Positions 1-9,949 of a stretch of DNA of 64,000 nucleotides are shown piece by piece. The position numbers and the translations under genes are program-made. Each line of letters opens with the position of its first letter. The stretch's first letter is position 1. The DNA is from JAGVGT01 sp963807225. GTDB lineage: Bacteria; Desulfobacterota; Desulfobulbia; Desulfobulbales; JAGXFP01. The notes under the pieces are model-generated. The model ran no database searches. It saw nothing but the letters and a program-made list of their open reading frames with translations, and was not told where the DNA came from. The DNA is taken from positions 1 to 64,000 of the forward strand of contig CAWEAD010000011.1 in assembly GCA_963807225.1 (NCBI GenBank). The letters are read 5' to 3'.

Positions 1-395
1 GAATAAAATCAAGCGCAAAATCTAATTTTGCCCCATGACGATAAAGTAAATGTTTTAATTCTGTTTGCTCTCTTAAAATCGGATAAACCAAAGTAGAAAG
101 CCCTGCTCGCGTATAAGCATTTGGATTTAGCATTATGTTTTAAAAGCGATCTACAAAGTTCGATATCCTCATTATCGACCGCCCAATGTAAAGGCGTTCG
201 TCCTGTGGCATCCGCCTTATTTACATCAACGCCAAGCTTAATCAATTCCTCAGCAATATTGGCTTGCTTTGTAATTGCACATTCAATGAGCGGGGTAAAA
301 CCATATTCGTCCATATCGTCAAGCGTTTCACCCTGGCGTATATAGCGATCAAAATCAGGCATACGACGTGAGATAATGTCGTTTGCAATAGTCAT
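1..395 (-). CDS. Ankyrin-repeat protein, partial, frameshifted
   Basis: The N-terminal part holds ankyrin repeats, with the signatures YGFTPLIECAI and TGRTPLHWAVDN. From about position 130 downstream the reading frame shifts: the next frame continues as a plausible third repeat (NPNAYTRAGLSTLVYP) up to the left edge, so one base was probably gained or lost there. The gene continues beyond the window. Ankyrin repeats mediate protein-protein contacts and are common in intracellular gammaproteobacteria such as Legionella and Coxiella; no specific function can be given. The ATG at 395 overlaps the stop of the gene upstream. Confidence 0.7.
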
Positions 396-790
396 TATCT
401 AGGGCCCTCTGGCTTTGGCGCAGAACTAAACTTTGGCATATGTCCTAATCGTAGTTGTTTTTCCAATTCCTGTTCCCTTCTTTCGTTATCAAATTCACGA
501 CGGGCTTCCTGTTTAAAGGTGGTTCAGGATTAGGGTGAATCAACGCCATCAAATCTTTGAGTATTTAGTTCAGGATGTTGGAGATGATTATTTTGAAGTT
601 CATTGCCAACTTTGCTGCTTATTCTCTTCGTTACCATGCTCCTTGCATGGACTCTTGCCAAATGTCCTTCCCCTTCTTGCTCCATAAGCCGACGTTGCCT
701 TTCCATGGGTTTGGAATCTTCAGCCAAATAGGACCTTCGCTTAAACCTTGGGGTAAGCGATCAGGAATATCGTGCTTATGGTTTTCTTTT
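395..790 (-). CDS. Hypothetical charged protein, broken by frameshifts
   Basis: Pieces of one charged reading frame can be joined across frameshifts near 530 and 730. The upstream piece contains MERQRRLMEQEGEGHLARV and the downstream piece EARREFDNERREQELEKQL, ending in KPEGPR and a TAA that overlaps the ankyrin start. The composition is rich in Arg, Glu and Gln and suggests a helical or coiled-coil protein. I do not recognise the family. The true start is uncertain because the 5' part is also out of frame. Confidence 0.4.
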
Positions 791-822
791 TAATAGTTTT
801 ACATATAGTATAAAGTATATAC

Positions 823-1890
823 TTATACTGTCCAAATATTTGTTGAGATACAATAGTCCGAATATAAAATTTCCGCAATTTGAACAGCATTCGTTGCGGC
901 TCCTTTACGAATATTGTCAGCAACAACCCATAAGTTTAAACCGCAAGGATCAGAAATATCTTGTCGAATACGACCAACAAAGACTTCATCTTGACCAACT
1001 GCATCGTCAATCGGCGTTGGATAGCTCGACTTTTTTAAAATCATCATTGAGCTTAACACCAGGTGCTATTGATCAGATAGCTCATGCGCTTCATTTGATG
1101 TTAATGGCTGATTTAACGTCACATGAATTGATTCTGAATGACCATATAAAACCGGAACTCTAACTGCAGTTGGATTAACCGAATAGTGTCATCCTCTCAT
1201 AATTTTACTGCGTTTCCCAAACCATTTTCATTTCTTCTCGGGTATAGCCATTTTCTTCAAATTGATCGATATGCGGCAGAACATTAAAGGCTATTTGCTC
1301 AGGATAAACATTAGGTTTACTGGTCGTCCATTCAGTAACTCTCCCACTGATGAACTAACTCATTTATTGCTTTATACCCGATACCTGATACCGCTTGATA
1401 AGTAGCTAACATTAATGTGATGTAATTCCTACATTATCATGCAAGGGTTTCAAAGCAACCAGCATTTGAATCGTTGAGCAATTAGGGTTTGCAATAATAT
1501 TTCTTTTCGTAAATTACTGCAATTTCATCGTGGGTTTACCTCTGGAATCACTAAAGGAATCTCAGGGTCATAGCCGAAAAAAGAGGTATTATCAATCACA
1601 ACACATCCAGCAGAAGCTGCTATGGGTGCATATTTTTCTGAGACAGAGCAGCCCGCTGAAAATAAAGCAATATCTATATTGTGAAAAGTCAAACTCCGCA
1701 ATATCATGAACTTCTATCTCTGTCATCTTTAAAATCTAATCGGTTTTTCCTGCTGAACGGCTACTAGCAAAAGGTATAAAGCTTGTCAATAGGAAAATTA
1801 CGCTCCGCTAATACACTTAAGTATTGTTTCACCAACCGCACCGGTTGCCCCAACAACAGCAATATTTAGATGTTCTATGTCATAATGTTG
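823..1890 (-). pseudogene. asd: Aspartate-semialdehyde dehydrogenase, multiply frameshifted
   Basis: Asd reduces aspartyl phosphate to aspartate semialdehyde for lysine, threonine, methionine and cell-wall synthesis. The N-terminal nucleotide-binding motif (NIAVVGATGAVGETIL) lies near 1810-1865, the middle (SEKYAPIAASAGCVVIDN) near 1590-1650, and the C-terminus (VFVGRIRQD, NIRKGAATNAVQIAEIL) near 850-1000. These segments are in different frames, with about one indel every 100-200 bases, so the gene is unreadable as it stands. Because neighbouring housekeeping genes show the same damage, sequencing error at a contig end is more likely than true decay. The start overlaps the 3' end of aroC. Confidence 0.75.
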
Positions 1891-2986
1891 ACCTCTATTA
1901 TAAATTTTGTGCGTTTATTTGAGCGCGGTAACGCAACCAGCAATCCATTAACACCAATTGCCATCATAGCTTCAGCTATAGGTACAGCACGAATTCCTAC
2001 ACATGGATCATGCCGACCTTTAGTGACTAACTTCAACCTCCTCTCCTTTCATATTAATTGATTTTCCTGGCGTCACAATACTTGAGGTTGGCTTAAGAAG
2101 CCATACTTACTTCCAACATTTTGTCCTGTAGAAATGCCTCCTAAGATGCCGCCAGCATGATTCGATAAAAAACCTGCTTGGGTCATTTCATCGCGATGCT
2201 CGACTGCCATACTTTGGCTGACCAGGCAAAACCAGCGCCAATTTCAACCCCTTTAACAGCATTGATTGACATCATAGCATGAGCAAGAAGCGCATCAGCT
2301 TATCAAAAACGGGGTTCACCTAGGCCAACAGGAACATGCCTGCGCATCCACATTAACCCGCGCTCCAACAGAATCCCCGTTTCGACGCAAATGATCAATA
2401 TATTTCTGCGCATTGCTTTAAGTTGTAATATCATTAGGACAGAAAAAAGGATTTTGATTAATATGGTCCAAGCGTGACTCAAAATTTAAGTTTAAGTTCA
2501 CCCATTTGCTTCACATAACCAAAAATATCAATCTCTATGCTTGCTTTAAATATAGACGGGCAATGGCTCCTGCCGCTACTCTGAGCTGCTGTTTCTCGTG
2601 CAGAGGATCGCCCTCCTCCTCGATAATCACGGATGCCATATTTTTTTTGATAGGTAAAATCTGCATGTCCGGGTCTAAATAAATCTTTGATTGCCTCATA
2701 ATCACTGCGATCGTTGATCTTCATTATGAATCATTAAAGCAATGGGCGTACCCGTTGTTTTTCCTTCAAACACACCAGATAGAATCTCGACCTTATCCAT
2801 CTTCTCGTCTTTGAGTTGTATACTTGGATTGGCCAGGCTTTCGCTTATCTAAAAATGGTTGAATTAATCGCCTCAGATCTAAGTTAATCCCGGCGGGCAA
2901 CCATCAACAATGCACCCAATAGCCGGCCCATGGCTTTCTCCAAACGTAGACACTGTAAATATTCGACCAAAGGTGTTTCCTGACAT
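1875..2986 (-). pseudogene. aroC: Chorismate synthase, multiply frameshifted
   Basis: Chorismate synthase makes chorismate from EPSP, the last shared step of aromatic amino acid synthesis. The ATG at 2986 begins SGNTFGRIFTVSTFGESHGP, the family's N-terminal signature. RSDYEAIKDLFRPGHADFTY and GIRDYRGGGRSSARETAA follow near 2600-2715, and the C-terminal RHDPCVGIRAVPIAEAMM lies near 1950-2015. The pieces lie in several frames, so several indels are present. The ATG overlaps the prmB stop by one base, suggesting a prmB-aroC-asd operon. Confidence 0.8.
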
Positions 2987-3902
2987 TAATGGCTCTCAAA
3001 ATAATTTATCAATTGTTCTGAGTTTAGTACAAAGACGCCATGACCTCCATACTCAAATTCAAGCCATGTAAAATCTAAACCGGGATAGGCTTGCATAACA
3101 AGCTCATCACTATTGCCCACCTCAACAACCAAAACGCCATGATCACTCAGATATTTAGATGCCTGACGAAGAATAGTATCTACAATTGCCAAACCATTTT
3201 CATCTGCCTCTAAGGCCATATTCGGTTCGTGCAAATATTCTCTGGGCAATGTCTCCATCTCTGCCCGCCCAACATAAGGTGGATTACTCACAATAATGTC
3301 ATATTTAGTTTCAGGTATATTTTGAAAACAATCCGACTGGATTAAGATTAGCTGATCGTCCAGGCCATGATTTTGCATATTAATTTTTGCAACATCTAAA
3401 GCATCTTGTGAAAAATATGCTGCATCCACTTCTGCTTCAGGGAAGGCATAACAGCATGCGATAGCAATACAAGCACTTCCAGTACACAAATCTAATATTC
3501 TATGTACATTCTCCTCTTCCACCCACGGCGAGAATTGATTTTTAATTAATTCAGCAATTGGTAATAGTGGAATTAAAACCCGTTCATCGACATAAAACGG
3601 TAGCTCACAAAAGAAGGCTTGTTTGATTAGATAAGGTACTGGTAATCGTTGTACAATTCTTTTCTCTAATTGGGAAAAAAGCCATTTTTTTTCTTATCCA
3701 ATAATCGTGCATTGAGTATCATCACATCACTATTAAAAGGCAAAGATAAGGAGCCTAAGATTAAAGATTTAACATCATCCCAGCTATTATCTGTCCCGTG
3801 GCCATAAAATAATTCAGCTTGATTCGACCAGAGATAGCCAAATCTTATAAAGTCAGCAATTGTTTTAAGTTCTAAACAATCTTTCAGGGTATAGGAATTC
3901 AT
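2986..3902 (-). CDS. prmB: Protein N5-glutamine methyltransferase PrmB, one frameshift
   Basis: PrmB methylates the glutamine of ribosomal protein uL3 using S-adenosylmethionine. The N-terminal part contains NQAELFYGHGTDNSWDD; after a single frameshift in the homopolymer-rich stretch near 3665-3690 the frame continues with LPVPYL, FYVDERVLIP, the SAM-binding segment ILDLCTGSACIAIA and the catalytic motif NPPYVG. I chose the ATG at 3902, since the upstream TTG has no support. The length of about 305 residues fits the family. It directly precedes aroC, as in many gammaproteobacteria. Confidence 0.85.
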
Positions 3903-3957
3903 GAACAACTCTTTAAGATTTCAGTAATAAAATAGTGTTCTTAGTATCATACCTAAG

Positions 3958-4060
3958 ATGCACCCCCGCACTCTTGGAAGACCCACTCTTTTGGGAGACA
4001 CACTTTCTTGGAAAGCTTATCCTCTTGGCAGACCCATTCTACTTGGCCCAACTTGATCGG
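3958..4060. repeat. Degenerate tandem repeat (about 20-24 bp units)
   Basis: Between prmB and lptB the sequence repeats a loose unit of the form CTCTTGGnAGACCCAnT four or five times: CTCTTGGAAGACCC, CTCTTTTGGGAGACAC, TTTCTTGGAAAGC, CTCTTGGCAGACCC, then TCTACTTGGCCC. The units are imperfect, so this is an old or error-affected repeat. It runs directly into the left arm of the inverted repeat described next. No gene is visible in 3909-4207. Confidence 0.5.
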
Positions 4061-4177
4061 GCCATCTTGTCAATCTTCTTCATTAAAAAATATTCATCTA
4101 AATCTTGTTCAAGCTAGGCAATTAGCTTCATTATTTTTTAAGTTTTTTATAGATGGCCCGATCAAGTCGGCCAAGTA
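4040..4177. repeat. Long inverted repeat, 27-28 bp arms
   Basis: The left arm at 4040-4067 and the right arm at 4151-4177 are near-perfect reverse complements (core AGATGGCCCGATCAAGT), separated by 83 AT-rich bases. The two arms differ by about one indel. The hairpin lies downstream of lptB and upstream of prmB on the minus strand. It could be a dispersed palindromic element or a processing or termination structure. There is no clear T-tract right after the stem. Confidence 0.65.
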
Positions 4178-4207
4178 GGCAAAAAATAAGAAACAAACCT
4201 TTCCCTG

Positions 4208-4933
4208 CTACAAGCTAAAATGCTCTCCAAGATAAACATCTCGAACTTGCTGATTTGCAAGGATATCGCTTGGTGTTCCTTCACAGAGAATTTGTCCTTG
4301 ACTAACGATATATGCGCGTTGGCAAATGTCTAGAGTTTCTCGTACATTATGATCTGTAATTAAAACTCCAATGCCTTTATCACAAAGGTGAGTAATAATT
4401 TTCTTTATATCAATAACAGAAATAGGATCAACACCAGCAAAAGGTTCATCAAGTAAAACAAATGAAGGCTCCATCGCTAAAGCTCGAGCAATTTCAACGC
4501 GACGCCTCTCTCCACCAGACAATGCCATACCTAAGCTGTTAGCAATATGTGTAATGTTAAATTCTTCTAATAAACGCTCAAGTTTTTCTTTACGTTGCTC
4601 TTTGGACAAATTTTTCCTGAGTTGTAAAATTGCATAGATATTTTCACGGACCGTTAATTTTCTAAATACAGACGCCTCTTGTGGAAGATAACCTATACCT
4701 AAGCGGGCTCGTTTATCCATTGGCAAACGTGTTATCTTTTGATTATCAATGAAAATCTCACCTTCATCACAAGGCTGCAGGCCGACAATCATATAAAAAC
4801 AAGTAGTTTTTCCAGCACCATTTGGCCCTAATAAACCAATACAATCGCCCTGATTTACACTTAAACAAATACCGTTCACTACTTTACGATCTTTAAACGA
4901 TTTTTTTAGATGTCTAGCCTCTAATATACTCAT
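4208..4933 (-). CDS. lptB: LPS export ABC transporter ATPase LptB
   Basis: LptB powers extraction of lipopolysaccharide from the inner membrane by the LptB2FGC complex. The 241-residue product is full length, with Walker A GPNGAGKTT, Q-loop GYLPQEASVF, signature LSGGERRRVEIARAL, Walker B FVLLDEPFAGVDP and the H-loop ITDHNVRET. Its ATG overlaps the lptA stop by four bases (ATGA), so the two are translationally coupled. It is intact, unlike the genes further left. Confidence 0.95.
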   Translation of the reverse strand: MSILEARHLKKSFKDRKVVNGICLSVNQGDCIGLLGPNGAGKTTCFYMIVGLQPCDEGEIFIDNQKITRLPMDKRARLGIGYLPQEASVFRKLTVRENIYAILQLRKNLSKEQRKEKLERLLEEFNITHIANSLGMALSGGERRRVEIARALAMEPSFVLLDEPFAGVDPISVIDIKKIITHLCDKGIGVLITDHNVRETLDICQRAYIVSQGQILCEGTPSDILANQQVRDVYLGEHFSL

Positions 4934-5448
4934 GAGATCTTCTTTTCCGGATAAAATATTATTGTTGACTGAGATGACCAGCCACTTTCTGATACAACAT
5001 GTTCTTCTTTTGTATTATAACTAATTGTTGTCGCTTTAAATACATTTTCTCCCTGTATTACCCGCGCATTTCCTATCAATTTGATTAGATTTTTTAAGGG
5101 ATAATAATAAATAGCATCAGCATAAGCATGCAACAAAGGCTTCTTTGAATCTGTCATAGTCCAGTAATGCGCTTGATGCTTCTTATCTCCTTTAGCTATA
5201 GCAAGTGTTAATTCGTTCTTCTTATTTCCTTTTGTGACTGCCAAAGCTGCTCTTAGATTTGTTGTGCCTTGTTCTACTCTTACATTCCCTTTGTATTCAC
5301 CTTGATGTGCCTTTTGACTTAAACGAGCAAAATCAGCCGCCACATTTGCGACCTTTTCTTTATCTGATTCTAAAGCAGTCACCATCATGCTAAATATCAT
5401 AAGAAAAATACAACTAACAATTTTAACCCCGTGCTTTAGCTGGTGCAT
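4930..5448 (-). CDS. lptA: LPS transport periplasmic protein LptA
   Basis: LptA forms the periplasmic bridge that carries lipopolysaccharide to LptDE. The 172-residue product has a signal peptide (ISCIFLMIFSMMVTA-like hydrophobic core) and an OstA-type beta-jellyroll with YKGNVRVEQGTTNLRA and GNARVIQGENVFKATTISY. It sits between lptC (26-base overlap at its start) and lptB (4-base overlap at its end) in the conserved operon. Confidence 0.9.
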   Translation of the reverse strand: MHQLKHGVKIVSCIFLMIFSMMVTALESDKEKVANVAADFARLSQKAHQGEYKGNVRVEQGTTNLRAALAVTKGNKKNELTLAIAKGDKKHQAHYWTMTDSKKPLLHAYADAIYYYPLKNLIKLIGNARVIQGENVFKATTISYNTKEEHVVSESGWSSQSTIIFYPEKKIS

Positions 5449-6001
5449 ATTGTCCCTGTACTCCTTTTAAAAGTTCTACTTTTTTTTCATCTAAATAAGC
5501 ATTCATTCCAATTGAATGAACAACTGTACCGGGTTGCTCGAAGGTAACTGATAAAGGAGTCATTGCCTTCTTAGTTTTAGGAAAATAAGTTATCTCTTCC
5601 GTACGTAATGTACTTTCTTGTGTATTTGTCCCCTTATTTTGATGAATAACTACTTTCTGAGTAAAAATAGTGCTTTCACCACCTTTAACTGCTTTTGCTT
5701 TTTCAGATTGTATGTTCCATGCTGGGTGATCGGCTTCAGCAACGATAATCTGGGTGCATCTAAAAGATTTCACATCACCTTTTGGCATATGCTTTAATTT
5801 ATCTGTGTCTAAACGATTAGCTAGCTGCCCTTTTCCATCAAATTGGGTCACTTTTAACTTAGTAATAATTACATCAGGAATGGTAGCAAGCGAGCGATCG
5901 TCCAAAGTATGACTCATTGGCTGAGCAGCAAAATACCAGCCAGACACTGCCAATACGATTAATAATACAAAAAGCCAACTGGCTTGCTTTGTAGTATTCA
6001 C
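5423..6001 (-). CDS. lptC: LPS export membrane protein LptC
   Basis: LptC is a bitopic inner-membrane protein that receives lipopolysaccharide from LptB2FG and hands it to LptA. The 192-residue product has one N-terminal membrane segment (SWLFVLLIVLAVSGWYF) and a periplasmic LptC domain ending before the lptA overlap. The start is a GTG at 6001 that overlaps the kdsC TGA stop, so translation is probably coupled. Confidence 0.9.
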   Translation of the reverse strand: MNTTKQASWLFVLLIVLAVSGWYFAAQPMSHTLDDRSLATIPDVIITKLKVTQFDGKGQLANRLDTDKLKHMPKGDVKSFRCTQIIVAEADHPAWNIQSEKAKAVKGGESTIFTQKVVIHQNKGTNTQESTLRTEEITYFPKTKKAMTPLSVTFEQPGTVVHSIGMNAYLDEKKVELLKGVQGQYAPAKARG

Positions 6002-6524
6002 TGTTTAAAATACTCCTCTAAGGCAAGTTCAGCCTTTCCCTGCACATTTAAAATGAAATCACAGACTTCACGAACGGCCCCGCTTCCTCCTGGCTTCTCA
6101 GTATGCCAAAGGGCATATTCTTTAATTTGAGGTACTGCATTCGCTACAGCAACACCAAAACCTACTTGGCGTATAATGGGAAATCCGGTAAATCATCTCC
6201 TACATAAGCAATTTGATGATCCTCAAAAGCTAGGGATTCCTTAATCTTATTATATGCGTCTCTCTTATCAACTTGGCCAGTATAATAATGATGAATACCT
6301 AACTGCTTCATTCGATGATCAATAACAGCATTTCTTGAGGTCGTAATTACCGCAACTTCTATTCCAGCCGCCATTAATAATTTCAAACCCATACCATCTT
6401 GGACTTGAAAGGTTTTCAACTCATTACCAAAATTATCTATAAACAATGAACCATCGGTTAATACACCATCCACATCGGATATGAGACATTTAATTTTTTT
6501 TGCGCGTTCTATCAATTCATTCAT
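5998..6524 (-). CDS. kdsC: KDO-8-phosphate phosphatase KdsC, one frameshift
   Basis: KdsC dephosphorylates KDO-8-phosphate to KDO, the sugar linking lipid A to the core. It is a HAD-family enzyme: motif I reads DVDGVLTDG near the N-terminus, followed by AVITTSRNAVIDHR and the Asp-rich YVGDDLPD. A frameshift near 6175 moves the rest into another frame (QVGFGVAVANAVPQIKEYA, then EKPGGSGAVREVCDFIL), ending with the TGA at 5998-6000. The joined length of about 175 residues is typical. Confidence 0.88.
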
Positions 6525-6536
6525 ATTTAGCTCTAA

Positions 6537-7112
6537 TTAATTTAAAAAACACCTGCTCAGTAAAAGATCATGTAAATGAACGACAGCGTAAGGACTATGA
6601 TCTTCATTTACGACAACAAGGGAAGTAATATTATGTTTCTGCATTATAGATAGTGCTTCAGCAGCCAAAATACCCGGTTTCACTGTATAGCAGTTGTTTG
6701 AAACAATATCCTTTAACTGAGTGGTGTTGATATCCAATTTTTGGGTCAACGTTCTTCTTATATCACCATCCGTATAGACCCCCGTTAAAATACCTAATTG
6801 ATCCACAACACAGGTCATACCTAATTTTTTTCAGTTACCTCTATAAGTGCTTCACTCACTGTCGCACTCTCTTTAACTATAGGCAATCCCTCTCCTTTTT
6901 ATGAATGAATCATCTATTTTCAACAACAAACGTTTTCCTAAGCTACCACCTGGATGCGATAAAGCGAAATCTTCAGCACTAAATCCTCTAGCTTGGAGCA
7001 AGGCTACTGCTAAAGCATCTCCCATGACTAAAGCTACAGTTGTGCTTGTTGTCGGAGCTAAGCCTAATGGACAAGCTTCAGCAATACGTAGTGCTGCCGG
7101 GTTAGCTCGTTA
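6537..7112 (-). CDS. kdsD: Arabinose-5-phosphate isomerase KdsD, 5'-truncated and frameshifted
   Basis: KdsD converts ribulose-5-phosphate to arabinose-5-phosphate for KDO synthesis. What remains is the end of the SIS sugar-isomerase domain (EACPLGLAPTTSTTVALVMG and DFALSHPGGSLGKRLL) and the two C-terminal CBS domains (VYTDGDIRR, NITSLVVV). Frameshifts lie near 6825 and 6895. The first 160-170 codons are missing because the sequence changes abruptly at about 7112. The order kdsD-kdsC-lptC-lptA-lptB is the standard gammaproteobacterial KDO/LPS operon. Confidence 0.85.
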
Positions 7113-7120
7113 GGTTGCGT
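7105..7120. other. Chimeric junction between two genomes
   Basis: To the left the kdsD reading frame runs into this point without a start; to the right the hsdR reading frame (minus strand) runs into it without a proper end, giving a spurious ending AAIRNLTS. Base composition changes at the same point from AT-rich to GC-rich, and so does gene content, from gammaproteobacterial to deltaproteobacterial. No insertion sequence, attachment site or tRNA is visible at the join. I infer an assembly or cloning artefact; a true recombination point cannot be excluded. Confidence 0.8.
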
Positions 7121-9602
7121 ATTGCTGCATTGGCCCCTTTGACCTTGGCCTTTTCCAGAGCCGCGTAACCATCCCAGAGACTATCGACCCGGAAATGGTG
7201 CGGCGGCTTTTCGATCAGCCCGGCCAGTTCCTTGATATCTTCAAAGCGCAAGCCGGCTTTTGTAGGGCTTGCTGTAAAGGATCTGCAGGGCGGTGATCTC
7301 GTCGCGGTTATCGGCCAGGAACTGCTCGAAGGATTGGACCATCGACTTGACCTTTTCCAGGGCCTCGACGGAAAATTCGGCGGAGATCACCTGATCTTCA
7401 CTGATGTTGTCGATGATCTGCTCGTTCTTCTTCTTGACCTCAACCAGGAAGTTGCGGAGCTCGGGATTATGGAGGGGCCTGGTTGCCTCGACAATCAGTT
7501 TGGTGGCGGCCTGCTTGATTTGCTCTTCGCTGGGCTCAGCTCCGCCGTTATCCTGCTTGGCCCTTTCGATATGGTTGTCGGGCTTGATGGCGGTGACCAG
7601 ATCGGTGGTCAACTGTTCGATGGTCTTGCCACCGGAAAGCTCGATCACCTGGCGATCATCCTCCGGGGTGATCTGCCGGCCGATCCGGGCCATGCGGGCG
7701 GCAAGGGAAGAGATCACATCCGGGTCGGTATTGCCGAGGCTTACCGCCTGCAGGAGTTTTTCAAGACTGACCGTGGGTTTTCTCTCCATGGGCCGGGAAT
7801 CGGTCTTGTCCATTTCGCAGACGCCGACGCAATCGACAATGATGAAATGGTCCTTGACCTTGGCATCCGGGGTGACCGACTGCAGATCGTTGGCGTTGAT
7901 GATCCGCACGCCGCGGCCCTTCATCTGCTCGAAGAAGGAGCGTGAGCGGACGGCCCGCATGAACATGACGATTTCCAGCGGCTTGATATCGGTGCCGGTG
8001 GCGATCATATCGACGGTGACGGCGATGCGGGGATTGAAGCTGTTGCGGAAGGAGGCGATCAGCTGTTCGGGCGTGGCGCCGGTGGTCTTGTAGGTGATCT
8101 TCTGGGCGAAATCGTTGCCCTTGCCGAACTCCTCGCGGATGATCTTGACGATATCCTCGGCGTGGCTGTCATCCTTGGCGAAGATCAGGGTCTTGGGCAC
8201 ATATTCGCGGCCCGGGAAGATCTCGGTCAGCACCTTGTCTTTAAAGGTCCGGATAATGGTGCGGATCTGGTCGATGGCCACCACGTCGCGGTCGAGCTTG
8301 TTGGGATCGTACTCGAAATCCTCTTCCAGCTTTTCCCAGCGGGTGGTGCGGGTCTCGCGGTCGCGCTTGTCGATATAGTAGCCGGACTCGACCTTGGAGC
8401 CTGCTTCGGTGATCTTGGTCTTGATCCGGTAGACATCGTAATTGACGTTGACGCCATCGGCCACGGCCCGTTCGTGATCGTATTCCATCACCAGGTTGCG
8501 GTTGAAAAAGCCGAAGGTCTGCTTGGACGGGGTGGCGGTGAGGCCGATCAGGTGGGCATCGAAATACTCCAGCACCTGGCGCCAGAGGTTGTAGATGGAG
8601 CGATGGCATTCATCGGTGATGATGAAATCGAAGGTGGAGATGGGGATATTGGGGTTGTATTCCAGGGGCGGGATTTCCTTGAACAGGCTGTCCAGCCCTT
8701 GGGGTGATTGGTCCTCGGCCTCTTCGGGCAGGTCCTGGCCCCGGAGCATCGAGTAGAGCCGCTGGATGGTCGAGATGCAGACCCGGGCAGTGGTATCGAT
8801 GGTGTTTGAGGTGAGGCGCTGGACGATGAACTCCTCGCTGAACTTGTAATTGTTGTAGGGTGAGACGTATTGCTGGAACTCTTTTAAGGTCTGCTTGCCC
8901 AGGTTGCCGCGATCGACCAGGAAGAGGACGCGCTTGGCCCCGGCGAACTTGATGAGCCGGTAGATGATGCTGATGGCGGTGAAGGTCTTGCCGCTGCCGG
9001 TGGCCATCTGGATGAGGGAGCGGGGGCAGTCCTTGGCCAGGGATTTTTCGAGATTTTTGACCGCCTGGATCTGGGCGGGCCAGAAACCCTCTTCGATAAG
9101 TTCCGGCATATGTTGGAGACGGCCTCGGAGGGTGGAGTGGAGGCTGAGGTATTCGAGAGTGGCTTCGGCGGTTTGATCGAGCGATTTTCTCCGCTTCAGC
9201 AAAAAGGTAATCCGGTTTATGAAAGGCGAAGACCTGCCGGGATCGAGGTGCGGGATCGAGATTGTTGGTGAAGCGGGTTTCGTCGCCGGTGGACTGATAG
9301 CAAAATGGTAGCGGCCTGATCCAGGCCGGGAGGCCATCGGGCAGACCTTGAGCATACTTTTCTGACTGGGTTTCAACCCCGGTCAGGGTGGTGCCGGTCT
9401 TTTTGGCTTCGATAACTCCTGCGGCCTTGCCGTCCACGTAAAGCAGATAGTCGGCAAAACCATGCCCCTGTTTCAGGGGGAATTCACGGATGGCCACGCC
9501 CTTGCCGGCGAAGATGTTGGTGTCCTTAACATCCTGGACCAGCCAACCGGCTTCAGTGAGGAGTTTATCAATCTTTTCGCGGGCGTGAATTTCGCAGGTC
9601 AT
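7113..9602 (-). CDS. hsdR: Type I restriction enzyme R subunit, 3'-truncated, two frameshifts
   Basis: HsdR is the translocase and nuclease of type I restriction systems. From the N-terminus: a PD-(D/E)xK nuclease region with HGFADYLLYVDG and VIEAKKTG; helicase motif I MATGSGKT at about 8984-9007; a DECH box at 8603-8614; and later helicase motifs such as DMIATGTDIKPLE and KGRGVRI. Two single-base indels break the frame, each an extra A in an AAAA run (9184-9187 and 7258-7261). After the second, the frame continues as GLRFEDIKELAGLIEKPP and is lost at the junction. I chose the ATG at 9602; an upstream start at 9683 is possible. No hsdM or hsdS is present in the window. Confidence 0.85.
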
Positions 9603-9870
9603 CGAGTTATCAAGGTTCGCTTTATCCTTGAAGGCAATTGAGTTGTCAAAACAACGCCTGGCGGAAGATCTTTGAGCCGTCAATCGGGCTTCCCAGTCCA
9701 GGCCAGCAAAGCTGCAATCTACTCCACCGCACTAGATTATCAAATGCCTTTGTCAGGAACTTACAGTTTCAGGAAGATGTCACAATGCTCAGGGGAGTTG
9801 CGTCTGATTACAGTCAACCAATACCGACGCAACCTTTTTGACAGATCGCTTAGCAGGACTCTCTCTAACA
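9603..9870. other. Intergenic region without recognised gene
   Basis: This stretch lies between the hsdR start and the terminator downstream of the six-heme cytochrome. Short open frames exist on both strands, but none shows a ribosome binding site together with recognisable protein features. It should hold the hsdR promoter, which I cannot pinpoint. Confidence 0.3.
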
Positions 9871-9909
9871 AAAAAGCCCGGACCGCCTGAAATGGCGGCC
9901 GGGCTTTTT
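9871..9909 (-). terminator. Rho-independent terminator of the six-heme cytochrome
   Basis: The stem AAAAAGCCCGGnCCGCC pairs with GGCGGCCGGGCTTTTT around the loop TGAAAT. On the minus strand it is followed by T residues and lies 40 bases after the cytochrome stop. It is close to symmetrical and could act in both directions. Confidence 0.85.
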
Positions 9910-9949
9910 GTTTTTCAAACTATTCGGATCCGGGTTCGGGCGCGGCAAT

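Noticed and set aside
7105..7120. True genomic island insertion at the junction
   Set aside because: There is no integrase, tRNA, direct repeat or insertion sequence, and two genes are cut at the same point; misassembly is simpler.
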